From Aplectana chamaeleonis (taxonomy: Eukaryota; Nematoda; Chromadorea; Rhabditida; Cosmocercidae): a stretch of DNA of 64,000 bases. How positions within the stretch are numbered: the first letter of the stretch is position 1; each line of letters opens with the position of its first letter. Below, in pieces: positions 1 through 12,600 of this stretch. The notes below the pieces were generated by a model that had not been told where the DNA came from, did not search any database, and saw only the letters and a list, made by a program, of their open reading frames with translations. The stretch spans positions 376,001 through 440,000 of the forward strand of contig JAPDOI010000215.1 in the NCBI GenBank assembly GCA_029168955.1, given 5' to 3'. The position numbers and the translations under genes were made by a program.

Positions 1-80
1 GACACCACTGTGATCAGCGTGTGACTCTCTCCAATATAAGCATGAAATCTTGAAAATTATTTTTTGGGTGTCCTGTGCCT
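1..80. mobile_element. 3' end of an AGGCA-family (TTAA-type) element, cut by window start
   Basis: The first 80 bases nearly match the last 80 bases of the element at 12662-13144 (shared CTGTGATCAGCGTGTGAC and CTCTCTCCAA blocks). They end in the same inverted terminus, CTGTGCCT, followed by TCAA, a one-base variant of TTAA. Confidence 0.7.
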
Positions 81-501
81 TCAAGCGCTAGCTGAACCAA
101 ATTTGCTGAAAGTGTTGCTTTCTTCGTCTCAATGTGAAAAAGTGCAGTCGATCGACATCAGTTGTTGCGTGAAGCATGAGGAGGGGGGATAACATACATC
201 ATCAATAAGAACATGTGAGTACTGGTTATAACATTTGAGAAGTAAGGTTTTTCCAACAACGACAGTGATGGCGATGGGAAGTCAATGAAGTTCAGTAAAG
301 TTAGAAAGCCGATGGTTTGATCAAACTCAAATGATGAGCAGTTCAAGCGCATTAACGCCAAGCTCAAATGACGTTGTTGAAAGCTTGGATGTGACTTAAT
401 AAATGATTTCGAACTGCCTCAATATTTAATTATTGTTTGAAGTCTAAAATTTAGAAAATTATTTTTCCCGTAATATTAGCGCAATTCAAAATAGTTTTTA
501 G

Positions 502-646
502 GTGAATCGACGAGAGATCATCAACGCTTTCAATAGAGAACCGGAGCTCAACGTGCGTCTGAAGGACGCGTTTGTACGCAACGTCAACTTTTTCTCACGA
601 AACTACGGACTTTTCCAGATCTGTTTCCCGGACTCTGTGCCGTCTG
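502..646 (+). CDS. Clc-like gene, exon A (first in window)
   Basis: The acceptor is TTTTTAG at 495-501 and the donor is GTTAGT at 647. The exon holds 48 codons plus one base, starting VNRREIINAFNREPEL and reaching the GLFQIC motif and SVPS. It opens at a codon boundary with no Met, so it is an internal exon and the N-terminus with span 1 must be upstream of the window. Confidence 0.85.
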
Positions 647-3600
647 GTTAGTTCCTGCGCCGTTTGCTCGTTCGTTTGTAAACGTCTTGTTTTTTATCTC
701 TGCCGTTTTTTCTGCTCATTTGCCCTACACTTTCTTCTTGTTTGTACTGTCATCGCGTCGATCAACAGAGCTGTAAATCGTTCGTGAATTGCTTTTTTAG
801 ACATTGGGAGTTTTTCAAAGTATGGATCGCCGTGTATCGATAATACGGACTACTTCCCCGTTGAAGCAGTTCAAGAAAACTATTCTTCACAACAAACCCT
901 GCGTCTCTACGCCATGCGGGCTAACGTGGCCACCTATGTACTTGGTGAGGAATTAAAATGTGTTTCTCGCCGCAATCCGAACAGAGAACTTTCGAGATAT
1001 CAAAAAAATAGAGGAAATCTACTGTTGTTGTCTGAGCCAAATTCCGGTTCGCAATTGCGGACTACGGCTGTTGCATCACGCGTCACGATGACAATCGTGC
1101 TGGGAGAAAGGTGAATCGTGCCGGGACCAGGGGGTACCTGCACGATTATCACCCTATTGCGTGATGAAACAGCCGCTGTCCGCAAATGTGGACCGAAATT
1201 TGGCTCCGAGAACGACAGTAAATTGCTCAATTGTGTTGACAGTTTGTATCAGAATGATCAATGTTACACTGCACATATGCCCCCATTTAAAGGCTAATTT
1301 TTAAATATAGTGACAAAAGCAAAATGTTCGCACGTGACGCTCGAAAAGTACGGGGTCATATCGTCGTCCACAGCGCTTTGTAGTTTTTCTATCAAGGCCG
1401 AATCGGAACCCCCGATTTTGCCGGAAATCTAGGAGGAGTACAAATTCCTTTGAAGAATCTTTGACCACACTTGACCACACAAAGTTTGCCGTCTGAATGT
1501 ATCCAGGCAATGCAGAAAATAGCGAAAAAGTGAGTGCCCTGAAATTGACAGAGCTCACATATGGATTTTGGAGATTTGGTCTCGCGTTCTTTTACTGTAG
1601 GGTCCTAGGAATTCAGCTATGATGAGTTTTCTAGCGGATACCCTCCGCTTCAAAATGACCCCATTGGAGTGGTTCTCTACGTTCACATGCGGGAAGTAGG
1701 AACGATCACCGAAGACGACTACGCGTTGATCTATTTCTTACAATTTAGGGACCCTTCAGACTTTTAGCCTCCGTTTATTTCAAAAACGATATTACGCTCC
1801 GTAATTTGTCACGTACTTAGAAAGAGAGAGGTTCGTAGAAAAGAACAGGCCATAAGAGGATGTCAGGCACGCACATACATTGACGGGATGAGATTCGAAA
1901 CATTGTCACCATATTTAAAAACCACCCTATACATAGACGAATCGAGTGTGAATCTTGCGCGGTATTCCAATGCCGAACCTGTGGTTTATGCTCAGTGGCA
2001 CCCAAATTGGCGAACCCAGTGTGATCGCAACAATTCTTGCTACAGTTGAGCTCAGGATTTCGAAATACGGACCCCAGATTTATTTTCAGCGTTCTAGATT
2101 GCGCGTACATACACTACCGCTCGTAGGATTCGGTCGGAAAGCGAGCGAGGTAGGGTTTCCGCTTCTTTTTTGTGTGACACGCTACAAAGCCAACTTTGAG
2201 CAAGCCTAGGGAGATATTCATGATCCTTCCCAGTGGTTTATCCGTTGTGCTGATTACGTTGAAAAATATACAAGTTTCGAAATCAACCAGCTCTCTATAT
2301 TCGGTAGACACAGGGAAACGCAGACAGACGGGAGCGCCCGATCCGCCAAAGCACCATAATTACATACAAATCTGGCTGATTGCGAAACTTCTACAGTTCT
2401 CAACGTACTCACCACCACGGCTAAACCATAAGGTAGCGGTCTGCACCAGGATCATGAATATCACCCTAGTTTCGTTCAAAGTTGAGTTTAAAGCGGGTTA
2501 TACGAAAAAAGACGAAAAAGTCGCTTAAAGGCAGTGTTTACGATAATCTTCAATTTTGAGATTATTCACTATATTGACTAGGTGGCCCCCGGGTAGAACT
2601 AAAATGACGAAGAAATTGGGAAAAACGCACCGGAAGTATCCGAAATCCTTAAGTATCAGCCCGCCTTTTAAGTATCACAGGGAGTGTTTGTTGTGACGAT
2701 GAAATCTTTTGTGGACCCGTCCTTTGCAATTCTCTGCTCTCTGTTGCTCCCTGCTTTCCTTCGGACCCTAACTAATACTGTTTTGCCTAAAATATTCCTC
2801 CATATCTGATTAGCCCCATTTTATACCGGTGACAACCACCATGAACATGTTCATCCAACCGGACAACTAGTCCATGTTATAGAATAATGTCACTGAAATA
2901 CGACGTTTTAATGCTTTTTTCGCCGTTTCTTCGTAATTTGGGTAACGCTTGGAGGCCAGCTCATTGTTTTATGTGAAAACTCGGGAACGAAAATCATCGT
3001 GAACACTGCCTTTAAAGGCAGCATACACGCTCAAAAATGATACCATTTTTATGGAATGAATCGAAGGTCTGAAGCTGTTAATATTCAGAGATAACGAAAA
3101 AACCGGAAAAAAAATCAACTGAAATGAAGGTATAACGGTTCATTCTATATTGGCCCAGAAGTGAACGAGTTGTACCACATTGGCTAAAATAGCGGAGCTA
3201 GACCTGGGACAACGACGCTAATGTACTCGTACGGCCCTTTCTGGAACGCTTACGACATTAGAAGCGTAAAAAATGAGCCAAAATGACCGTAATCGAGCCT
3301 TGAACATTTGTATTGAGGGGCGGAGCCCGTATCGATGGGCGGAGAAAGGATGATTTTGTGACTCAATACGGCTCAATTACGGTCATTTTGACTCGTTTTC
3401 AACTCTTCCAACTTTGTGAGGGCTCTTCTAAGGTCCGTACGAACCCACTAATGTAGTTATCTGAATAACTTTTGCGAGCGTGTATGCTGCCTTTAAGCCC
3501 AACCTCGGTCCAGTTCTGACCAAATCCTACGAGCGGTTATGTACAACTTCTGAGCAAAATCCGAGTTTTTTTTGAAAACACCCTTAAACATGTCCAATGC

Positions 3601-6600
3601 CTTTTCGCGAGACTGCAAAAACGCCTATATAACTTATTGGAACCATCTGCTCGGGACGGGATACTGCACAGTTTTACTATGAATGCCCGAGAGATGGCAA
3701 TAGAATTCGTTTTCTCAGAGGCAGCCTACGCTTTGTCTACTTCCCTTGTGAGAGAAACTCCTCTCTTCAGTGGCTGCAAGAAAAATCTCATGGTGTGCCA
3801 ACTTTGTCATACCATAACTCGTTTCAGTTTGGTGCGTGATGATTCTCATTCCATCAGTGTAGCACTACCATGAGGACGGGTGGAAACATTAACGCATGTA
3901 TTCCTCGTTCCGAGGTCGGGGGTCACTAAAACATGTTCCTCGCCAAGTGATGAAAGACTGGCGTGTGAATAGGCATGCACATACATACACACTTCAAGCG
4001 TTTGTTATTAGCCAGGGAATTACGAATGCTTTGTTCACGGTTCACAAGGAAAATGCAATTGATCGATATGGAAGTTTGCAACAAAATATATGGCAATATA
4101 TGGCGTAGCTCCCTCGTTTTGAGCCGGTCGAAGTAAGGAATGTCGGACTTATCGTGTCAAAATATCCTTATCACTGATACATATATTTTGCCATGACCGA
4201 CCGCTCCGCTGCTTGCTCCGCCCGGACTCATCCGAGCAAGCTAGGCTTCACCTCTAAAGGCGTCTTTAACCAATTCACTACCACTTCGGTCCGCGAGTCC
4301 CACCGGTGGAACACGCTTTTTGAAAATCGATTTCTCCGCCACAAGGACGACTTTCCTAACTTTCTCTTGTTCAGTGTACTTGCTAATCCGAAATCGATTA
4401 CGGAACTCTTGTCTCGTGGTCCGTCGGCAGCTCCCCTTTAGCACAATGTTCGAACTTTTGTGAAATTAGCTGGGGCTAAATACGAAAAAAAATCGTTGCA
4501 AAAAACAACTTTTTGGGTGAATTATGAACTCTTCTTTTCTCTTACTGCAGTTTCTTAGCTTTGCCAACAAGAAGCCTTTGTTGGAATCACGCTCTGTTCT
4601 CCTGGAAACGTGGCACTACCATGACTGCTCGTACCATGACCCCGAAACATCGGTTTTCTTTAATTTAAACTTTTTTACCTACCATGACCAAACCTAAACG
4701 GTACATCATTTTAAAACAGATAGCAGGATTTATGAATCGAATTCAAAGAAACCTTCTAAAGTGAATATCACTGGAGCAGTGGTGGCAAAATAATATATCC
4801 ACTTGACTCTGCCGTGAATTCAGTCATTTGTTTCTTCTGATAGAACCCTATTGTTAGTGTGTTGACCGCAACCGCACCATGGCTTTTTAACATTGCGGTA
4901 AACTGTTCACAAAAAAAAGTGAAAGTAATTTTTAGCGCGCACAATGCCTTTACTTGTGAGTTTGTAATTGCTGAGGGCATCTTTGAACCGAGTTAGAGAA
5001 GGCTTTTCCCAAGAAAGTCTTTCCTCGATTCACACGCAACGCGCAACTTCCTCTGATCACCGCTCGAAAACTTTTACCGTTTTTATGCGGACATAAAAAA
5101 TCCCCAAAACTTATTTGACGTTTTTCCATGTGAATTCAAATTGTCCTTTATTTCAATGGAAATCATCAACTATTGGGGTAAAACTGGGTGTGGCCGTTAT
5201 TGAGGTTAGTGCGTTCTTGTGTGTAAGCGTGTACCTAATAAGTAATTTTTCGAAGGACCTAAGGTCTCAAATCGTCTACCATGAACTAAGTTGAATTTTG
5301 TCTATAACTGTATGATGAAAATTTTCGTAGGGCTTGGCGTCGTTGTCGTCTGCTTAGCAGTAGCTGGTATTGGATGTGCCCGGCAGTCGCGAAAGGCGTT
5401 CATGTTTACAGGAGTTGGACTTCTCCTAACAGGTAAACTGTGGGGCAACCGTATTGGGCTGGCATAGACCCGCGCCGGCAGTTGCGTGTGGTCGCGCCTC
5501 ATTCTGAATTGCAGTAGGTGGGCTGCGGTGGGTCCAGCTGATTCTAAAAGTTTCACTTTGAATATTCTTGTTTTTCTATTATTTTCTCTTATAGAACACT
5601 CTGATTTCTTGAATGTTTTGTTGATTCTCGTTTTTAAAACAGTTTTTCGTGCTTTGGGAGGCCATCATTTTTATTTTTATTCTGAGGTCAAAACAACTAA
5701 CCAAACAGGTTAGTGCGCAGTATTCTCAGTATAAGGATTAGTTGCGAATGAAAAAAAAACTAAAAGCTCTGAATTCGCTAAGAAACACCCTAAAACTACT
5801 CTCAATCAGGACGAAAATTAACAAAACATTCGTTGTATAATAGAAATCAGAGTTCGCTATTTTTCTAAAGAAGGAAGTTAATTTCATGCATCTAGATTAA
5901 GATATATCAGAGTAGAAAATTGAGAGGACTACTTCCGAAGTCAGCTGTTGGCCGCCGAAACCTACCTAGCATAATTGACCTCGCGGCGCAACCGCACGCA
6001 ACTGTCGGCGTGCGTCTCTCTTGGCTCACTGCGGTTGCCGCAGAAAATATGCGCTGCTGTTTTAATACTCATCCTCTGGGAACCAAACGAAATTCTCACC
6101 TCTCATGCTCACCATTCGTCTGCGCTTCGCTCTCTCGCTGTCTCTTACCTCCGCTTTGCCCTCTCGATGTCTCTTACCTCCGCTTCGCCTGCGCACGCGA
6201 AGGAACTACGGGAATTTCGTTTTTCTATACCTCATGCAATACCGCTCGCAGTATTTGGTCAGAAAGCGCGCGTGGACGCGTTTTCTGCGTTTTTCCCGTT
6301 CGTTTGGGTTATTCGTTTCAGTCTCGTTTCTTAGCAAAGCTAGGGTGATATTGATGACCCTGGAGTTGAGAGTTAACCAATGGTATATCCTTTGTGGGAT
6401 TCCGTTGAGTTTCAGAGGTGCTCGTCAATTTTAAATTAGGGTGCCTGCCTGAGCGAAGGGACAGAGCTCAGATATTTTTAGGGAAGTTAGCCAGGACAAC
6501 TGAGATATTTGTGGGGAAGTTCCCGAGGACAATAGTCTTGAGGGGGGGGGGGAAACAAGGGAGGTTTGCTTCACGGCTGTTCTCTTGGCCTCCCGCTGAG

Positions 6601-9600
6601 CATGATGAACGCGAAAACAAAGCTGTTGAATATACGGTGATGCAAACTGGCTAGCCTCGAGTTGGTCTCGCACTTCGCAAGTTGAGGGGGCAAAATTGCC
6701 ACTCAAGGACTGTGTAAGGTATCTCTGTCCGGATTCCAGGGGAGATAACAAGCTTCTCTGCAATCTACGTCAGAGGTGAATATTTTTGGCCCTATTCTAG
6801 TCTTCCAAGAACTGGAATCTGTTGAAATCAGCGAGTTTTGCAAGCTGATTTTTGATCAATCATTGAACAAGGGGTGTTGGGTTGCGACAGCATGGGGAAG
6901 ACCGGCGATTGGGAGAACAAAGAAGGACACGCTTGTCGGAGGTCCCCTCCGCCTCCCCTCGATTCTGGGGACGTTCCCCAGTTGTTTCGAGGGAATTTCG
7001 GCTTTTGTTCTCGGGAACATCCCCACCAATGTCTGAGGAGGCTGGGAACACGCCTCCTTCACCATGGGACCGTACTTAGCAACCTGGCTGATTGCGGAAA
7101 TTCCTTAGTTCTCAACGAAACCCTTACAGAGACTATACCATTGAGTACACCTCAACGCCTGAATCATGAACATCCCCTTAGTTTCGCTCAAAGTTGAGTT
7201 TGAAGCGAATTGATCACAAAGGACGTAAAAAGCTCGAAAACGCGTTTTCATGCGCTCTCTGACTAAATCCTACAAGCGGCATTGTACGTTATTGCTCGTT
7301 TGGAGTGATAACTTGGGCATTATTTTAGGTTTAGGTTTTCCCATAACTTGTTTTTTTTTGTTTCAGTTCTGTTGTTCGCTGTTTCTATGGCTTGCTGGCA
7401 TTATGTGAACTACCTAGAACGAGCAGTGTTGGAGATGTCGCCTTTTTACAAGTCATGGGAACCGGTAGGGGATGAAATTGTTCTCGAACGTGTTTTTTAT
7501 CGAACGCTGTGCTGATGCAACTATTTCTCGTCACTATGAAGTGCTTGAATGGATTTTAGCGCCGTAGTTGATCTATATATCCTTTGTGAAATCCACTATT
7601 TTTCGAGCTTTTCGAACATGAGTGTTATCTCGATAGAGCATAGAACAGCTTATTGATTTGCCCATTGAGAGGAGTTGTTGTGAGCATAAATGACTGAAAA
7701 GAATCTCAAAAGAGTACGATGCTTCAGAAGCAAGGGTGGTCTATTACGTGGTGGATTCGCGGCATATAGTGTGATGAAGGGTGGAATCCGGTCTGATCCT
7801 CAACATGGTGGAAGCAGGAGTAGGAGGTGGAGGAGGATAGGGCAGGGGAAGCAGCAGCAGCGAACGCTGGGGAGGCTGGCGATCAAGTGCCTGTGCACAC
7901 AAAAACATGCCTTATCGACATATCTTCGAACGCGAAGAAGGATTAAGGGATCCCACGAAATTCTACGGTGATGAGAGATTTATCCTAACAGGGCAAATGT
8001 TTTAGTGGTAAACGCATCTGCGAGAACGGCTAGTATAGTTAGTATCTCCTATGGCTTAATAGTAAAACTGCGCAGTATCCTGTCCGAGCTCCAAGTTCCA
8101 ATTTGTTAGCGTTTCTAAAGTTTGGGCAAAACCTACCTTGGTATTTCGAAAAAAAAAGACTCTAACCAAACTACCGTATATCCACCAGAATCTACCGCAA
8201 TCTGTCAAAAATCGATAAGCGAACCCTAGAACCGTGTTCAGCACTCCGAATAACCCCCAGAGAACTATTTCGAGAAATAAACGCTCAACCGAAAAAAGAC
8301 TCTAACCAAACTACCGTATATCCACCAGAATCTACCGCAATCTGTCAAAAATCGATAAGCGAACCTTAGAACCGTGTTCAGCACTCCGAATAACCCCCAG
8401 AGAACTATTTCGAGAAATAAACGCTCAACCGAAAAAAGACTCTAACCAAACTACCGTATATCCACCAGAATCTACCGCAATCTGTCAAAAATCGATAAGC
8501 GGACCTTAGAACCGTGTTCAGCACTCCGAATAACCCCCAGAGAACTATTTTGAGGAATAAACGCTCAACCGAAAATGCGTACAAGTCTAAAACGCTACTA
8601 TCAGTCTGTACAAAGTTTGGAAAATTTGCCTTCACCCAATTTTGCTCAGGGGTAGTTTTGGGTGCTGTACACAGTTATGAGCTCCGTTTCCGGACTTTCT
8701 GAAAACTAATGCGAGTTTTGGGAGGTACAAAAAGCACACAAAACGACCGTTTCGAGCTTGTTTCTTCTTGGAACCTGCAGTTCGATGCGGGATACTGCGC
8801 AGTTTTACTATGGAGGCTCAAGAGATATTAACAGTACAAGTCGTTTTTGCAGATGCATTTACCGCCATAAATACTTCTCTTGTAAGCTCTGCGAGGCCTT
8901 CTCTATTCGATGGTATTTGCCGTACTTCAGCATCCGGATAATCCGAAATATAGAATGAATAAAAGTTTCCCTACGTCAACGAACCCTATTTGAACTGGTA
9001 TTACTCTAACTGGGCGAATTAGGCATGAGGTGCTCTCTTTTTCACCCCCCCCCCACTCCCGACGAAAAAATAAGCTGTTCAAAGTGCTGGTACCGCCAAA
9101 TAGCTTCCCTTCACCTTTTTTCACGCTCCTTTTAGGTGTTGGCACCTTTGAAAAACTGTCATTCCAGTTATTGTAACAAACATAAAGGGTTTATTCGCCA
9201 AAAGCGAAGGCTGCAATTGCCTAATCGGATTTGCATCAACTCACAAAATGCTTTAGCAGTTGGTGCTCTGAATTACAACCGACATGCTTTGCTCCTGGGT
9301 CTTCAAAAGCTGCAATTTGGTAGGAGTTTATCTGAGGTACATATGTACATGTGTGAGTTACATATGTATATGTGCCCCAAATAAGCTCCCACATAAAACA
9401 AAAAATTGTCTGTCAACACATAGCAAGTGGAATATCTTGTGCGCGAGAAGGGCAGCTAATTCAGGCACGTTGGCCTTCTCTCCTCGCTACTCCCACAATT
9501 CGAACGCCACCCAAGGTCGAAATTCGGGGTAACGAGTTTTCGTAAAAGATTCGTTCTATCATGCAAACACTGGCTGAAATGTAGATCTTTACTTCAAAGT

Positions 9601-12600
9601 AAAGGTGGCGTTCATGGTTTCCGTTTCCAATTCACCGTATAGACCGATGCCTCGAGTGCTATATGTTATCAAAATCATGAAAGAATGGGCGAAAAATGCG
9701 ACGAATAAGTAGTTGTGGTATATCGGAAGTGGTTGGGAATATTACTTCAAAAATGCTGTAGTCGAGCTCGGAAACAGAAAACTGCAGAACAGGAGCTGCA
9801 GAGCTTGGATGATTTGAAAGAACGGGCCAGCAACCACTGACAAAGAAGGGCTGCTCAGAAAGTTCAGCCATTCTTAGTAAATGTGAATTTTTCGAACCGT
9901 TCCCGGACTTAGACTAGACTCTAAAAATGCCTCTAAAAGCTGTCCATATCATCTTTGAAAGAAGTTGCGGCGTTTTTCCCCATTGAAGGCATTTGGTGAG
10001 ATGAAGGCGAGGTTCGCCGATTCTGGACTGATTGGGGTCTCTTCACATTAGGAGCTGTTTGGAGTGTTTAAAGGCAGCATGCAGGCTTAAAAATGATATA
10101 GGTTTTGTGACATAACTCGAAGGTTCGGAGCTGGTAGTGTTGGAAACTGACGCAAATACCGACTAAAACGCGCTGCAGACTACAAATTAACAGGTTGTTC
10201 CTGCACTGAAATGGAAGTGGACGAGTTACACCGCAGCATGTATTCTCGGTTGAAATAGGGAAGCTAGCCCCGAAATGATTGTGATGGCAAAGCTCATAGG
10301 CCTGTATGCAATAGAATTCCTACGTCGCTGAAAGCGTAAAAAACGAGCCTGACTTGTCGTATTCGAGCAGTAGTTTTGAGGGTGTATGTATTGGGGGGGG
10401 GCGGAGACTGTAAAGGAAATAGGTGGAGACTGCAATTTCAGGTGACTCAATATGGCTGGGATACGAAATTTCGTTTTTTTTACGCTTCCAGCGGCGTCTG
10501 ATTTCAAAAATGGTTCTGGAAAGGGTTTCGATTTGAAAAACCAGATTTTTCAAATAACCTTTACTTGTAAAGTGTAGCGGACGTTAAGGTCGAAAGTGGG
10601 TCAGGGACACAGATTGAGCTGGTTCTTTTATTTGTTATCAATTAGGATTATCAAGCGAAATCGAGGAGTGAAAAGTCTCCAAAGAAAGAACCTCTGGTGG
10701 TGAGAAGTGCGAAACAGCTTTCTGGAAATCTTGGACTCCAGCTTTTCGGACTGAATGTCTCACACACCATTGTGAGTTTCAGTGGGTGGGCTGGAAACCT
10801 TACTGAATATCAGTGTAAAACGTTAATTGATACACTATTCACTGGATCTTGGTTCTTTGTTGATACATATTCTTACATTACATTTCTTTTTTATCTACTC
10901 ACGCTTCAGATTCTCAAATCCACTACACGGTTCAACTTCGGATGGTCTCTTGTGATCGCTTGGGTTGGGATTCTTTTCCTTCTCTTCTCTTCAGTGTTTT
11001 TCATCTGTTCGTCAAATCGATTAAAGGTAGGTCTTCATATCATTTTAGGATACTTAAAGGCAGTGGTCAGGAGGAAAAACGTTATTGAAAAAACTACAAA
11101 AATCAGCTAAGATATAAAACAGCTCAAAAACTATGAAGGTAGCGCGGTTGAAAACGGGCTAGAATTAGAGGTATTGAGACCCTAAATTCCCAGTTCGTGC
11201 ACACGTGCACAGAAAGATCACAGTCTCATGCCAAGCATTCAGAAATCGTCGACACTTAGAGGAAGAAATAAATGCAAATTCGCCTAGTAAAACAGTTGAA
11301 CAACGAAAGCAAGCACTTCAACCAATGTTTTTGACTAGATGTGTACATAAATCCGAAAGTTCATTGATTGAAATTCAATTTCAGGCCAGCTGATGTTTTT
11401 ATATAAGAGATCATCGATGCCGATGATGTGGGGTGGACTCGTCCATCATCAAAGGACAAGACAGTTCAGGCTTCGAATTTGGCCCAGAACAGCTATTTTT
11501 TTTCGCGATTTTTTCTTATATGTTCTACTACTCTATACCCAGAAAAGGGTTTAGCGAGGAAAAGAGAAGACGAGCATATTTGAGCGCCACCACTGCCTTC
11601 AAGCAACTGTTACATTTTGCTGACTATGCTTCCCATTCATGTACTCTACATGCGGCTCACTATGATGAATTTGGGGTGTCACTCAAGTCAAAGCTATTTT
11701 AATAATAGAATATCACTACGTAAGCTGCCACTCTTCTATATTGCACCGCCAGATTGTTTAACGTATGATCAGGATTTATTCCCATCGGTCCTGATCCTTC
11801 CCTGAACCCCAGAATTGTGATGCGATGTTATCTTTTGGCGTATGGGTTTTCCTTGACCCTGACCGAGCGGCGGGTGTGAGCCAGGGTCGAGAGCAGGCGG
11901 CCGGATGACTATCTCTTCTTCAACGATGACGATAGTAGTCATGCAATTATGGGCTGTGTTCTGTTAACCAGGGTCAAGCTCACGTTGGTGTGATCTTCAT
12001 CTGCTTGAATGGACGGCGGTATTAGAGAACCTTGGATTGAAAAAAAATGCGCGAAACAATGTCTCATTGTCAATTTCGAACTACTTCAACCCCATGTGGA
12101 TCAGGGGTGTGCATTTGCCGTTAACCGATTAACCGCACTTATTTGTATTTTTCGGTAAATCGGAAATTTTGCAGTACCCCGCCCCGAGGAGCTGGTTCCA
12201 AAAAAGTCATGAGCGTTTTTAAAATTCACGAGAAGGTAAGGATACCTACCCATCAGAATTTTTCCGGGTGTTTTGAAAAAAAAACTAAAATTTCGCTTAA
12301 AATTTGTATGCAAGGCTAATTTAGGTTGCTGAAAACGAATCTGGGGTCTGTTTATCGAAATTCTGAGTTTTCTATAGGTTACAGTGGGTAATATGTCATT
12401 TGGGGGGCAAAACCTACCCAAAGGCAGTGTTCACGATAAAAACCGTATTCTAGGTTTTGCGCTTTTTGAGTAGGTAAGTTCACTAAGTAGAGTTTAGTAG
12501 GAAAAAGTTTTCACTCGATTACCAGAGAGAAACTGTTTAAAGAAATTTCTGAAAAATTCAATTGTGCCTGTTGGTGTTTTGGGAGACTGCGTAAAGCGCA

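Larger units (their letters stand above)
945..5330 (+). other. 4.4-kb intron of the Clc-like gene
   Basis: Phase-1 intron between exons B and C. It contains a TA-flanked MITE (1022-1218) and two abutting TTAA-flanked elements (2529-3011 and 3016-3492). The stretches 1219-2524 and 3497-5330 hold no recognisable exon or repeat end, apart from a copy near 3655-3690 of a dispersed motif (TACTGCACAGTTTTACTAT) also seen at 8790 and 13485. The open frames here are short and lack family character. Confidence 0.7.
7465..10909 (+). other. 3.4-kb intron of the Clc-like gene
   Basis: Phase-0 intron. It contains an inverted-repeat element with three internal 140-bp tandem repeats (8057-8811) and a left-end-only AGGCA element from 10072. 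Between 8812 and 10071 I find no gene, only a palindrome-like CATATGTACATGTG/CATATGTATATGTG stretch at 9340-9374. Confidence 0.65.

Noticed and set aside
1617..1766. Possible exon reading YDEFSSGYPPLQNDPIGVVL after an AG at 1616
   Set aside because: It begins in the wrong phase for the preceding exon, and exon B joins exon C perfectly across this region.
5920..6434. Three overlapping plus-strand frames up to 142 codons
   Set aside because: The same bases are open in three frames because of CTCTCG/CGCTTC-type low-complexity sequence; no domain.
9339..9376. CATATGTACATGTG / CATATGTATATGTG as a regulatory palindrome
   Set aside because: A short local duplication of an AT-rich palindromic word in an intron, without further support.
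10697..11110. 137-codon open frame read as a single-exon membrane protein
   Set aside because: Only 10910-11026 is coding, as an exon of the Clc-like gene in matching phase. The upstream hydrophobic stretch is intronic and the downstream part enters a transposon.
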